DNA of 32,874 nucleotides, taken from NCBI GenBank assembly GCA_937976335.1, contig CALJRW010000014.1:1-32874 (forward strand), given 5' to 3'. Position numbers and translations under genes: made by a program. This DNA comes from an uncultured bacterium. GTDB lineage: Bacteria > Bdellovibrionota_C > UBA2361 > CALJRW01. Below, in pieces: positions 8,524 to 18,015 of this stretch (position 1 is the stretch's first letter; each line of letters begins with the position of its first letter). The notes below the pieces were generated by a model, which was not told the origin of the DNA, did not search any database, and worked only from the letters and a program-made list of their open reading frames with translations.

Positions 8524-10020
8524 ATGTCTGACAAAAAGGATAAAGAATCATTATTGGGTCTTTTCTCAACTAGAAATACTCAATCTAGTGGTAAAAAACC
8601 AGGAGAAAGTTCAAGTTCATCTACTAGGTCTTCATCTAGTAATCGCTCAAGTGCTATTAACAGAAAATCTAGTTCCATAGTTCGTAGTGCTAAAGGAAAG
8701 TCTGCTGCTTCTGCAGGTGGAGGAGGTGGATTAACTGCTTTAGGTACAAGTATTTTAAGAGAATCGAGGAGAGAGTTAGGGAACGATCCAAGTTTTCAAG
8801 CCTCTGCTGATGGGGATGAAGTACAAGAAGAAGCGATTGTAAGAGCAGTTGATAAAGTTTTGCTTCGTAGAGGAGAAAAATTAGACGCTATTGAGAGAGC
8901 CAATATAATCATTCATCTTCAAAAAGATTTACTAGGCTGGGGTGTTCTGCAGCCTCTAGTTGATAATAGAGATGTTACTGATATTCATGTTTATGATTAT
9001 CAAACTGTAGTATTGCAAAAAGGAAAGACTAGTGAATTAACAGGTCTAAGTTGGCCAACAAAACAGTCCTATATTTCTTTCATTGATAGATTGCTTATGA
9101 AGTTGGGAAAATCTCTTTCAACTCAGCAGCATACAGTTGATGCTTCATTCCCAAATGGTATTCGTATTTGTGCAGTTCATGAGTCAGTTTGCGGCGCACG
9201 TGGACCTTTGCTTGCTATTAGGGTGCCGAGAATAGTTAATGCATCGCTTGAAGGTATAATTAGCTATCAAGTTTGTCCTCCATTGATTGTAGAGTATATG
9301 GCAGCACTAGTTAGAAGTGGAGAAGCAACAATCATTGTTGCTGGAGAAACTGGAACAGGGAAAACAACATTAATAAGATGTATTGCAACTCAATTTGGTG
9401 ATAATGAGTCGATTATAGCTGTTGAAGATACCTGCGAACTTAATTTTCAACATCCCTTTTACAGATCTTTAGTTTCAAGAACTGCCAATGTTGAAGGTGT
9501 GGGTGAGGTTACACTGCAGGAGCATATTAAGACAACTCTTAGAATGACGCCAACTAGAGTTATTTTAGGTGAGATGAGAACGCCACTTGCTGCAGAGGCA
9601 TTTTTAGAGTCAGCACAAACGGGTCACGTTGGTATGACAACAATTCATGCTAGAAATGCGAAAGAAACCTTAGTTAGATTAGAATCCTTACTTGGTAGAG
9701 CTCAAAAATCTGTTTCTATAGATATTATTAGATCACAAATTGCACTTGCAGTTGATTGTGTGATTTGGCTCTTTAGAGATAAGATTTCTGGTAAGCCGAG
9801 AGTTGGAGAGATTGTTGAAGTTGGACATTTTGTTGAAGGAGCAATCCAGGTACGACCTATGTTTACTTTGGTTGAAGTTGGCCATGATCCAAAATGGAGA
9901 ATTGATTCTTGGGCTAGTAGTTTTGAAGAGGTTTTGGTTGAAGCAGGTATTCACTTAGGTGATCATCCTCCAATCATAGGTTTTGATAATACTGCAAATT
10001 CAGAGGAGGATGCAGAGTGA
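8524..10020 (+). CDS. tadA: TadA/CpaF secretion ATPase
   Basis: The cytoplasmic hexameric ATPase that powers Tad pilus assembly (type II/IV secretion ATPase family). Walker A is GETGTGKTT (274-282), the Asp box contains EDT (301-303), Walker B is VILGE (346-350) and the His box is TGHVGMTTIHA (366-376). The N-terminal 70 residues are extremely Ser- and Gly-rich and disordered; the domain before the ATPase starts near 100. At 498 residues it is slightly long for the family because of this tail. The ATG at 8524 follows AAAAGG. It overlaps tadB by four bases (GTGA). The residues after GE are MRTPLAAEAF rather than the common VRGGEA. Confidence 0.95.
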   Translation: MSDKKDKESLLGLFSTRNTQSSGKKPGESSSSSTRSSSSNRSSAINRKSSSIVRSAKGKSAASAGGGGGLTALGTSILRESRRELGNDPSFQASADGDEVQEEAIVRAVDKVLLRRGEKLDAIERANIIIHLQKDLLGWGVLQPLVDNRDVTDIHVYDYQTVVLQKGKTSELTGLSWPTKQSYISFIDRLLMKLGKSLSTQQHTVDASFPNGIRICAVHESVCGARGPLLAIRVPRIVNASLEGIISYQVCPPLIVEYMAALVRSGEATIIVAGETGTGKTTLIRCIATQFGDNESIIAVEDTCELNFQHPFYRSLVSRTANVEGVGEVTLQEHIKTTLRMTPTRVILGEMRTPLAAEAFLESAQTGHVGMTTIHARNAKETLVRLESLLGRAQKSVSIDIIRSQIALAVDCVIWLFRDKISGKPRVGEIVEVGHFVEGAIQVRPMFTLVEVGHDPKWRIDSWASSFEEVLVEAGIHLGDHPPIIGFDNTANSEEDAE

Positions 10021-10955
10021 GCACTCAAATTATTATCGTTTTAGTTGTTGGGATTATCTTTGCAATTTTAGGTTTTGTTGTTATTTATTTTCTAGGCAGT
10101 AAAGATGAGTCTGCGAATGCTTTGTCAGTCAATAACGATAGACAGTTTGGTAAAGGTGGGGATGATTTTCCAGACGATCGTGTAAAGCCTAAAGAGTTCA
10201 AAACATCTGAACTAACTCTAGCAAAAAAAATATATTATGCAGGGATAAAAATGCCTGTTCCGTTGTATAGAGGGCTTGAAGTTTTTATTAGTATTGTAGC
10301 TGTTATTATAGCAAGTAGAATATTCGATCTCCCTCTTACGGTGCTATCTTTATTTACTGGTCCATTAGTAATGAAAGTTATTATTAAATTTTTAATGGAT
10401 AAAAAATTTAAAAAATTTAATAAAGATTACGCTGCGTTCTTAATGAATTTAACTAGTTTACTAAAGACAGGAATGGACACAATGACTGCCCTTTCGGAAG
10501 CATCAGATAATCTAGATGATGATTCTCTTTTGAGAGAAGAAGTAAAGTTGATGGTGGAAAGGCTTAAGTTTGGAGTGGAAGAAGAAAAATCTATTGGTTC
10601 GTTTGCTGAAGAAATTTATCACCCAGAAATTGAGTTATTTGTGCAGTCTTTAATTTTGAGTAGAAAGTTAGGAGGTAGTTTAGCAGACAGTTTAGATAGA
10701 CTTTCTAAGCAAGTTAGGCAAAGAGAAACGTTTAGAGCACAAGCTGCTGGTGCAGTCGGTATGCAAAGAGGAGCAGTTTGGTTTTTACTGAGTATTATGG
10801 TTGGTTTGGAAACTTTTATATATTTGACAGCACCAGAGCTTGTAAAAGGAGCTTTCTCTGCTGAAGATGGTGGATGGGCCTTCACTCAATGGGCAATACT
10901 AGTTATGATTATTGGATTGAGATGGGTTAGAACAGTAACAAATTTTAGGATTTAG
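10017..10955 (+). CDS. tadB: TadB inner-membrane platform protein
   Basis: A T2SSF-type polytopic membrane protein of 312 residues. A first helix at about 4-27 is followed by two hydrophobic stretches (about 90-125), the cytoplasmic helical domain with LLKTGMDTMTALSEAS and SRKLGGSLADSLDRLS, and two C-terminal helices. TadB and TadC together form the platform on which TadA acts. The start is a GTG overlapping the tadA stop by four bases, with a strong GAGGAGG upstream, so translation is coupled. tadC starts four bases after its stop. Confidence 0.93.
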   Translation: MSTQIIIVLVVGIIFAILGFVVIYFLGSKDESANALSVNNDRQFGKGGDDFPDDRVKPKEFKTSELTLAKKIYYAGIKMPVPLYRGLEVFISIVAVIIASRIFDLPLTVLSLFTGPLVMKVIIKFLMDKKFKKFNKDYAAFLMNLTSLLKTGMDTMTALSEASDNLDDDSLLREEVKLMVERLKFGVEEEKSIGSFAEEIYHPEIELFVQSLILSRKLGGSLADSLDRLSKQVRQRETFRAQAAGAVGMQRGAVWFLLSIMVGLETFIYLTAPELVKGAFSAEDGGWAFTQWAILVMIIGLRWVRTVTNFRI

Positions 10956-10959
10956 AATT

Positions 10960-11886
10960 ATGGACCCGAAATTAATTATAGTAATGGTTTTAGGTATAGC
11001 ATTAGTCTGTTTTGGCTTTTTTGTATATTTCTTTGTATTTCGTGAAAAACCTTCGACAGGTCTTTCTTTAGGTGATTCTAAAAACTTTTCTAGTACTGCA
11101 TCAGGAAGAGAGTACTTAAGAAACGATAAAAGTGGTCAAAGATATGAAGAATTAAAAAAACTTCAAAGAAGTACTTTTAAAAAGAAAAAGAAAGGGAAAA
11201 AAGTAGAAAATTTGTACTGGCAGGCTGGTATCTATGACGATAAAAGTGTCAAAAAATATGAGATGATGAAAATTATTGCGCCATGCATTTTTGCACCATT
11301 GTTTGCATTTGGAGTTTATGCTGCTACTTCTAATTTAATGTATGGTGTTGCTGCTGGTATTCTAGGTTTGCTTTGTGGAATTCAGCTGCCAACTACCTTA
11401 GTTAGAAGAAAAGCAGAGAAAAGAGCAGAAGATATAATGTACTACTTGCCGTTAGTTATAGAACAGATAGCTATTGGTGTGAGTAGTTCTTTAGACATTG
11501 GGCCATGTCTTCAATATGTTGTGCAAATGGCTGATCAACGTGATAAACACAATTCAGTGACTGAACTTGTGAGAAGAGTTCAGTATATGATTCGTTCTGG
11601 AGCGTCAATGGAAGAAGCTTTAGTAGAAATTGGTACAAACTCTGGACATAATGAGCTAAAACATACTTTTGTTGCACTCTCTCAGGTTTCGAAACATGGT
11701 GGAGAAATTAGTAAGCAACTTATGGAGCTAGCTAGAGCAGTTAATCAGATAAGAGAAAACAAAGTAGATGCTAAAATTAAAAAGCTCGAATTAGAAGCTA
11801 CTGGACCAGTTGCTTTAGTCTTTCTTGGTTTTATAATGATTCTTTTAATTGGAATTTTTATTAGAATTAAGACAGGTTTAGTTTAA
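10960..11886 (+). CDS. tadC: TadC inner-membrane platform protein
   Basis: The second T2SSF-type platform protein, 308 residues. It has an N-terminal helix (about 5-27), a very basic linker (KKKKKGKK near 75), two central helices (about 106-145), a cytoplasmic domain including YYLPLVIEQIAIGVSSSLDIG and SKHGGEISKQLMELARAV, and a C-terminal helix. The domain order is the same as in tadB. It ends the tight part of the operon; the export-gate gene begins 125 bases later. Confidence 0.92.
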   Translation: MDPKLIIVMVLGIALVCFGFFVYFFVFREKPSTGLSLGDSKNFSSTASGREYLRNDKSGQRYEELKKLQRSTFKKKKKGKKVENLYWQAGIYDDKSVKKYEMMKIIAPCIFAPLFAFGVYAATSNLMYGVAAGILGLLCGIQLPTTLVRRKAEKRAEDIMYYLPLVIEQIAIGVSSSLDIGPCLQYVVQMADQRDKHNSVTELVRRVQYMIRSGASMEEALVEIGTNSGHNELKHTFVALSQVSKHGGEISKQLMELARAVNQIRENKVDAKIKKLELEATGPVALVFLGFIMILLIGIFIRIKTGLV

Positions 11887-12011
11887 ATCTTAATTTTTTG
11901 TCATATAAGTTAAGCTATGTTGTGAGAAGGATGCGAGCTAGTGGTCGATTAAAGACATCTTCTTGAGTTACTGTGTTGTAGCCTTAGTGTTTTATTTGAT
12001 ATTGTCGATAT

Positions 12012-14123
12012 ATGAATTCAGTGCTTTCTAAAAATAGTGACATTTTTCTTGCATTGTTTGTTGTGGCAATAGCTACAATGCTATTGGTTCCTCTCCCGGT
12101 TCTAGCCTTAGATGTTCTCTTAGCTATAAATATTTCTGGCTCTTTTTTACTGCTCTTAGTAGGTCTTTATATTCCGAATGCTTTAGCCTTGTTATCGTTT
12201 CCAGCCCTTTTACTGCTTAGTACTTTGTTGAGGCTTTCGTTAAACGTTGCATCGACTAGATTAATATTAAGTCAAGGAGAGGCAGGGGATATCATTGATG
12301 CTTTTGGAAATTTCTTAATTCGAGGTGAAATAGTAGTAGGCGTTATAATTTTTATTATCATTACAATTGTAAATTTCGTTGTAATTGCTAGAGGGTCTTC
12401 AAGGGTGTCAGCAGTTGCTGCACGTTTTGCTTTAGAGTCTCTCCCTGGTAAGCAGATGGCAATTGAGGCAGATATGCGTTCAGGAATAATTAGTTCGCAG
12501 GAAGCTAGGAAGAAGCGAGAAGATCTCAAGAAAGAATCGCAGCTATATGGTGCAATGGATGGTGCTATGATGTTTGTCCAAGGAGATGCAATTGCTGGCT
12601 TCTTTATAATTTTTACTAATATTATTGGTGGAATTTATATAGGTATAAAAAACGGAATGAGTTTTTCAAATGCTCTTGAAACTTATTCAATGCTAACGGT
12701 TGGAGATGGTTTAGTTACTCAAGTGCCAGCCTTGTTAATCTCTATATGTGCAGGAATTATAGTAACAAGAGTCTCTTCTGGTGAAAATAGTACGCTTGGG
12801 AGAGATTTAGGATCTCAGTTATTTAGCAGGCCAAGTTTGTTGTATTTAACTGCTATAATTGCCTTATTTATTGGGCTTTTAAATGGAATTCCTTTTCTCC
12901 CTTTTTTCTTAGTGTTTCTAGCTTTGTTAATTTTTGGATATAGCAAACAAAGACAAAATACAAACAAGAGCTTATTGAGTAATAGACCAGTTTCAATAAG
13001 AGTTACTGAAGCACTAACTCTTGAGTCTGGAAATCAAAGAATGCTTGAATCAAATCTGAATTCAGAAGAAGTCATCAGGCTAGTTTTAGATAGCAAATAT
13101 TTATATCAATTTTATTTGCAAGATAAAATTTCTTTTGAAAATTGGTGGCAGAATTTTTGTGATGACTGCTTTACTTCTTCTGGGATTCCTATGAGAGCGC
13201 TTAATGTCTCTTCGTCTGATAAGCTCTCGCCTGGATCTTTTGAAGCTTTTCACGATAACACGAGGATTGATAGTGGAAATGTTGCCTTGAATTCCTTCCT
13301 TGCTATGGTTCATCCTGATGTAGTTGATATTTTTGGTTTAGAATTGGTAGCTGAGGTAAGTGATCCGAAAAGTGGAATAATAGTGTCTTGGGTGAAAAAT
13401 AATTTAAGTTCACAAAATATTCTTAACTCTGGTCAAATTGATTCTCTGTCTCCAGTGCAGTATGTTGCAACACGTGCTTCGTATTCTCTCATCAAAAATC
13501 CAGAAAAAGCTATATCTATTACCTATATTCACTCTCTAGTAAAACAAATAGAATCTCAATATCCAGGATTAATGACAGATGCTCTTGATACAAATTTTTT
13601 AAATGTTTCTCGTCTAACAGAAGTTTTTAGAGAGTTATCTAGGCAAAATATAAGTATTTCTGATTTTAAAGGGGTTCTTGAAGCTTTGGCTTCTTATTGT
13701 TCAATGGACGGTGCAGAAAAAGTAAGAAATGAAATTTTTGATTTGCAAGATGTTGTCGCTTATATAAGGCTTAAGTTTACAAAAGAAATAATACTTCCTA
13801 CCTTAAGTGGTTCAAATGTAGTGAAGGCTATTATTGTAGACACCGAAGTAAGTGATATTTTTCAAGCGGTTAATTATAAAGGTGCTCATAAATCTCTAGG
13901 TATTAGACCTGACTTAGCAAATAAATTAAAGGTTTCTTTAGATTCTATTGCTGAGCCTATTAAAAGATTTGGAACTGGTTCCTTTACAGTTCTTTGTTCA
14001 GCAGAAATTTTTTATCAAGTGAAAAAATTCTTACAAGACTCTGATATATTTGCTCATGTTGTTAAGTATGAAGAAGTTAGTCCTGGTATTAGGTTAGAGC
14101 CCGTTGGGATTTGGAAGATTTGA
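12012..14123 (+). CDS. sctV: FHIPEP-family type III export gate (SctV/FlhA-like)
   Basis: A 703-residue protein, the normal size for the SctV/FlhA gate of type III secretion and flagellar export. The N-terminal half (about 1-305) has the multi-helix membrane region with the family signatures LRLSLNVASTRLIL (73-86), SRVSAVAARFALESLPGKQ (130-148), YGAMDGAMMFVQGDAIAG (179-196, with conserved D192) and GDGLVTQVPALLISI (231-245). The C-terminal half (about 325-703) is the cytoplasmic substrate- and chaperone-binding domain, with the late ILPTLSGS stretch. ARGSSRV and AMMFVQGD look more like SctV than FlhA, but NFVVI is FlhA-like, so the subtype is uncertain. No other type III gene (sctR, S, T, U, N, J) is in the window. 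No Shine-Dalgarno is obvious before the ATG. Confidence 0.93.
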   Translation: MNSVLSKNSDIFLALFVVAIATMLLVPLPVLALDVLLAINISGSFLLLLVGLYIPNALALLSFPALLLLSTLLRLSLNVASTRLILSQGEAGDIIDAFGNFLIRGEIVVGVIIFIIITIVNFVVIARGSSRVSAVAARFALESLPGKQMAIEADMRSGIISSQEARKKREDLKKESQLYGAMDGAMMFVQGDAIAGFFIIFTNIIGGIYIGIKNGMSFSNALETYSMLTVGDGLVTQVPALLISICAGIIVTRVSSGENSTLGRDLGSQLFSRPSLLYLTAIIALFIGLLNGIPFLPFFLVFLALLIFGYSKQRQNTNKSLLSNRPVSIRVTEALTLESGNQRMLESNLNSEEVIRLVLDSKYLYQFYLQDKISFENWWQNFCDDCFTSSGIPMRALNVSSSDKLSPGSFEAFHDNTRIDSGNVALNSFLAMVHPDVVDIFGLELVAEVSDPKSGIIVSWVKNNLSSQNILNSGQIDSLSPVQYVATRASYSLIKNPEKAISITYIHSLVKQIESQYPGLMTDALDTNFLNVSRLTEVFRELSRQNISISDFKGVLEALASYCSMDGAEKVRNEIFDLQDVVAYIRLKFTKEIILPTLSGSNVVKAIIVDTEVSDIFQAVNYKGAHKSLGIRPDLANKLKVSLDSIAEPIKRFGTGSFTVLCSAEIFYQVKKFLQDSDIFAHVVKYEEVSPGIRLEPVGIWKI

Positions 14124-14140
14124 GGGGGATTTTTTTGTAA

Positions 14141-14211
14141 GAGCTGGGGTTTTCAAGAGTTAAGTGAGAAATTTAATAATAAACTCCAAAAACTCTTGAA
14201 ACTCCCAGCTC
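14141..14211 (+). terminator. long imperfect hairpin after the export gate
   Basis: Arms at 14141-14161 and 14191-14211 pair over 21 positions with two mismatches, around a 29-base loop. It begins 17 bases after the sctV stop. No T-run follows the 3' arm, although seven T lie just before the 5' arm. It is probably a 3'-end stabilising or terminating structure separating sctV from the pseudokinase gene. The 3' arm resembles 1770-1792. Confidence 0.6.
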
Positions 14212-14417
14212 CTAAGGAAAATTATTAAACAAGGTAGTAACAGGACTTAATGACATTAGTACAAATTGAAGGAGTCAATATAAACTAATTTTAGCATCGA
14301 ACTGAAATTACTCAATAAAACCAGGTATCTGTACAATATAAAGCAAATCTCTAAACAAACATCATCTAAACCATCATTAGTCTTTTATATATCTGATTTT
14401 CTTGTTAAAAATGAGTA

Positions 14418-16748
14418 ATGAATGTACCAAGCAAAATAGCTGTTCCGATACTTCAAGGTTCTGTTGAAGATAATTTTGATATCCAGGGAGATTATTTAGA
14501 AACTCCATATGCCAGATCTTTTAAGGCAATTATGAAATCTAATCGTAGATCTGTATTGCTCTGGCTAGGAGCTTCTCCAGTGCAAGATGAAGCAAATTTT
14601 TTAGATTATTTAACTGCAATAGTTGATAGTGGCCTGTCAGTTGTGGAGGGAGCTGGTCTTACCAATGAAAGAATCCCATACGTTGCAATTCCTTTTATAG
14701 ATGGACATAAAATAGTTCAAGGTAATATTGAAACTCGTGAAGGAGAAAGAAGAGTGCTATCAGCAATAAAAGCGATAGATAAACTTCATAAGAAAAATGT
14801 TTGTTCTGGAAATATTTCAGAATCGTCCTTTTGGATTGCTCGTGGGGGGGAATTTAATTTAATAGGAATTTTGCCTACTTTACTGGGTGGTGAGCCTATT
14901 GCAGATTCTTCGTATGTTGCTCCTGAAGTTCGAAGTTCAGGTGTTGTTACTTCTGAGGCAGATGTTTATTCTTTAGGAGTTCTTGCCTATAAACTTTTAA
15001 GTGGGCAAGATTATCAAGGTAATTATATTCCTTTATCTGAATACGTTGACGTTCCTCCTGTTTGGGGAGACACCGTTATAGCTCAATGTCTTTCTCCCGA
15101 TCCTGCAATGAGGCCTAAGAATGCAAAAGTTATTCTAAACGAAATTACTGCAAGTAGAACTAGAACTTTTAAAGAGAATATGGCACCTGCTCAGATTCAA
15201 AAGTCGTTAACAAAAGGCAAAGGTAGTGGGAACAAAATGATGGTTTCTAGGGCTATTAGTAGAAGTAGTTTGCCTCAAAAAATGGAGCAACAGGAGCTTA
15301 AACGAGTTAAGTCATCTAAATTGCTAGCAGTTGGTGCAGTTGTGGCAGTTTGTTGTTTAGGGCTTTTGTTTTTTGTCTTTGGAAGAAAAGTTGGGCCAAC
15401 TGTGCATCAAGAACCTGCAGTTTTGGTACAAACTTCCACTGGTGAAACAATAGATGTTAGAGAAGATAATCTTTCTGAGCTTAAGGCAAAATTGTTAACA
15501 CTAAAAGCAGACTCTAATCCTGAGGCGCATTGGAATTTAATTCAATTAGCTAAAGATGCTGATAGTGTTGAAAAAAGGCAGTTAGTTGAAAAAACTTTGA
15601 TAGATAGGTGTAAAGAGAATGGTTATGTAAAAAGTTCTCATCAAGTTCTACAGTGGATAAGAAATAATTCTAAAGATAAAATGCCCTTAGGGTATGAGTC
15701 TGTTTTAAAATCACTTGATCCTATTGCTCCGATGGAAGAGAAGGCAAAGTTTTTAAAAAGTGTATATCCGAAATATCCTAAACAAATTTTGAGATTAGCT
15801 GCAGCGCTTGCCTTTGAGTCTGGTGATTTGGAGAGCTATCAAGGATTGTTAAGTCAATTGGTAGGTGATAATTTGCAAATTGACGATGCTAATGAAAGAT
15901 CGGCGCTTGCTCTAGTTCTCGCACATGAGCAGTTATCATTAGTTTTTGCAGATGATATTGTTCAATATAGACCTAAATTATCTGATGAAGATATATTATG
16001 GGTTTTAGGTAAGCTTGGTAAGAGAGGAGATGTTAACACGAGAGCTATAGCAAAAATGGCTCTTGAGAGAGGTTTACTTAAAAAAATTAGGAAAGTATTT
16101 GCTAGCATTATTCATGAAAGAAGCGATCTTTCGGCGGTTATTCTCAATTCTCTTATAAAAGCTGTTTCTGGTTCCTATGATAGAGATACTATAGATAGTT
16201 TTGGTAGATGGTACGATAGAGATGCTGAGAAAGTTTTATTGGCGGTCTCTGCTGATGTAGAGACACCCGATCTAATGGAAAGAGCATTTGAGATTACGGC
16301 TGGTAAGAATATTGTAACAGTGCCGAGTGCAGATATCGTTGAATGGGTAAGAGCAAACGATTGGGATAATCGAGGAAAATATACAAACTTAGTAGGTATT
16401 ATTGCAAATTTAGATAGCTTTTCTGAGGAGAAATTTATTGAATGTATTAAAAGCTTAGATAATGAAATTAGGAAAACTAGCTTTAGAGATGTTTTAATAA
16501 AGTCTAAACATCCTGATATTCTAAGAGTGCTACTTCGAGATTATCCATTGTTGATTAATTTAACGACCAAATTAAGTTTATTGCGTCATCCGAATAAAGA
16601 GCTAAAAATTGCTGTAATTAAAGCCATAAATACAAATAATATAGGCGCATTGCAGCAGATTAAAAAATCTTTTGATAGGGAAAAAGATGAAGAAGTAAAA
16701 GAAGCGTATAGAAAACATTTCTGGGTTATTAAGGGAGATCAAAGGTAA
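14418..16748 (+). CDS. pseudokinase with transmembrane helix and large C-terminal region
   Basis: Residues about 20-245 read as a Ser/Thr kinase fold without its chemistry. The C-lobe signature YVAPEV (166-171) and SEADVYSLGVLAYKLLSG are kept. The HRDxKxxN loop is CSGNISES (129-136), DFG is replaced by LIGIL, and the strand that should hold the ATP Lys reads VLLWLG. One transmembrane helix follows a basic linker (about 301-322). The last 450 residues are helical, with HEAT/TPR-like solenoid character, and lie on the other side of the membrane from the kinase fold. It probably acts as a scaffold or sensor that binds partners rather than phosphorylating them (inference). It overlaps the next gene at TAATG. 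The topology N-cytoplasmic, C-periplasmic fits a link between the phospho-signalling trio and the cell envelope. Confidence 0.82.
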   Translation: MNVPSKIAVPILQGSVEDNFDIQGDYLETPYARSFKAIMKSNRRSVLLWLGASPVQDEANFLDYLTAIVDSGLSVVEGAGLTNERIPYVAIPFIDGHKIVQGNIETREGERRVLSAIKAIDKLHKKNVCSGNISESSFWIARGGEFNLIGILPTLLGGEPIADSSYVAPEVRSSGVVTSEADVYSLGVLAYKLLSGQDYQGNYIPLSEYVDVPPVWGDTVIAQCLSPDPAMRPKNAKVILNEITASRTRTFKENMAPAQIQKSLTKGKGSGNKMMVSRAISRSSLPQKMEQQELKRVKSSKLLAVGAVVAVCCLGLLFFVFGRKVGPTVHQEPAVLVQTSTGETIDVREDNLSELKAKLLTLKADSNPEAHWNLIQLAKDADSVEKRQLVEKTLIDRCKENGYVKSSHQVLQWIRNNSKDKMPLGYESVLKSLDPIAPMEEKAKFLKSVYPKYPKQILRLAAALAFESGDLESYQGLLSQLVGDNLQIDDANERSALALVLAHEQLSLVFADDIVQYRPKLSDEDILWVLGKLGKRGDVNTRAIAKMALERGLLKKIRKVFASIIHERSDLSAVILNSLIKAVSGSYDRDTIDSFGRWYDRDAEKVLLAVSADVETPDLMERAFEITAGKNIVTVPSADIVEWVRANDWDNRGKYTNLVGIIANLDSFSEEKFIECIKSLDNEIRKTSFRDVLIKSKHPDILRVLLRDYPLLINLTTKLSLLRHPNKELKIAVIKAINTNNIGALQQIKKSFDREKDEEVKEAYRKHFWVIKGDQR

Positions 16749-17212
16749 TGAACAATTTAATTACTAAACTAATGTTAGTGTGTTTTATTCTTTTTGTTTC
16801 ATGTAGCGCAAAAGAATTGCCAGTTCCGAGACCTGCTCCTTATACAAAATTTGTGAAATTAAATGGTCAACAGGTATCTCTTTCTTCATTTAAAGGAAAA
16901 ACTCTAGTAGTTATTTTTTGGGCAAAGTGGTGCAAGGGGTCTGTTAAGCTAATTAAAGAACTTGATTCTAGTGTTAAGAATACTTCAGAAAAAGAGTATA
17001 TTGCAGTCAATCTTGATAAGCATGAAAAATCTCAAGAAGTAATTGATTTTATAAAATACCAAACTGGAAATAATTTAACTCATATGTTTTCTGGTAATGC
17101 TGAATACGATGAAGCTTACTACTCACTCGGTGGGAGAAATTTGCCACATATTCTAGTTATAGATCCTTCTGGCACTATTATTAGGAGTGGGCATGGGAAA
17201 GGAGTATTGTAG
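16748..17212 (+). CDS. TlpA-like thioredoxin-fold lipoprotein with a single active-site Cys
   Basis: A 154-residue TlpA/ResA-type protein. The N-terminus is a lipoprotein signal ending in FVSC (C19). The redoxin domain starts at VKLNGQQVSLSSFKGKTLVVIFWA; the active site reads WCKGS (61-65), so the resolving Cys is Ser. The cis-Pro loop is present as LPHILVIDP (132-140). With only one Cys the protein cannot make the normal internal disulfide; it may act as a monothiol reductase/isomerase or simply bind thiols. It starts inside the pseudokinase stop (TAATG), so the two are translationally coupled. A protein acting on disulfides would fit the Cys-rich pilin-like protein encoded downstream (inference). 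Confidence 0.82.
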   Translation: MNNLITKLMLVCFILFVSCSAKELPVPRPAPYTKFVKLNGQQVSLSSFKGKTLVVIFWAKWCKGSVKLIKELDSSVKNTSEKEYIAVNLDKHEKSQEVIDFIKYQTGNNLTHMFSGNAEYDEAYYSLGGRNLPHILVIDPSGTIIRSGHGKGVL

Positions 17213-17518
17213 TTATACTGAAGGCAATTGAAAATTTCCTGAAGTTTGTTTCCCGGGACAATAAGATATGTTCGTCAAAATTAGGCTAAGACGGAGCAAG
17301 TATTAGACAAAAAGTGGAAAAACCAAATGACGACGGGTATTTCATTAGTCTCATTAAGTACTTTTACTTATAAATTTGGTAATTTTTTAAAAAAAATTAA
17401 AGCTAAGATCTCAAAAAACATCATAACTTATTAATAATATTCCCCTTTTTTTGCATTCAAAAAGAACCCAAAAGTTAGCAAAAAGCATCTTATAGTCGAT
17501 AGGGTTTTATAAAAGCAA
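17213..17518. other. intergenic region before the tadE-like genes
   Basis: A 306-base gap with no gene I can support. In particular, no short Flp-type pilin (hydrophobic with a Glu at +5) was found in any frame. It contains the hairpin candidate listed at 17322-17388. Confidence 0.5.
17322..17388 (+). terminator. possible terminator after the thioredoxin-like gene
   Basis: ACCAAAT (17322-17328) pairs with ATTTGGT (17374-17380), and inside it TAAGTA-CTTT-TACTTA (17355-17370) forms a second stem. A run of six T follows at 17383-17388. The outer loop is long and the outer stem short, so this is only a candidate. Confidence 0.35.
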
Positions 17519-18013
17519 ATGAAAGAAAAAAAGAGATTATTCAAAAGTGATTTAGGAGCAACTATTGTAGAAGGTGCAATTATACTCCCAGTAATGTTAC
17601 TTTTATTTTTTGCTTGTTTTGATGTTTTTAGAGCGATAAGCCTTGCATCTGCTCTTGAGAGTGTAGCATATGAGGCTGGAAGAGTAGCATCTGCGGAAGA
17701 AGGTTTGTATGCTAGTAATACTGATCCATCTTGGTCAGACGACCCAAATGTCAATAGCGATAGACCAAGTCACTACGCCTTGTTTCAAAAAATAGATATG
17801 TTGATTGCAAGAAATAATGATTTAAATAATTTTAATGTTAGGTATAGCACCGATTATATACAAGAAGATCCAGCAGACCCTACACGTACTGAGTTAGTTA
17901 GAGTTGAATTTCAACTTGATTATCCTTTTTTATTTAAAGCTCTTCCTACGGGAAAAGCGTGGTTTAATAGTTTAATGATTGATAAAGAATTAGAACTTCC
18001 AAAACTGAATTAA
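17519..18013 (+). CDS. tadE: TadE-like minor pilin/pseudopilin
   Basis: A 164-residue protein with the TadE pattern: a short basic N-terminus, then LGATIVEGAIILPVMLLLFF, with the conserved Glu (E18) at the start of the transmembrane helix (about 12-35), and an extracytoplasmic domain. Pseudopilins of this type are processed by the Tad prepilin peptidase and are needed for Flp pilus formation or its tip. No Shine-Dalgarno is obvious before the ATG at 17519. The next TadE-like gene starts two bases after its stop. Confidence 0.88.
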   Translation: MKEKKRLFKSDLGATIVEGAIILPVMLLLFFACFDVFRAISLASALESVAYEAGRVASAEEGLYASNTDPSWSDDPNVNSDRPSHYALFQKIDMLIARNNDLNNFNVRYSTDYIQEDPADPTRTELVRVEFQLDYPFLFKALPTGKAWFNSLMIDKELELPKLN

Positions 18014-18015
18014 TA

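Noticed and set aside
17431-17754. 107-codon minus-strand frame overlapping tadE
   Set aside because: It is antisense to a well-supported gene and has no recognisable protein features.
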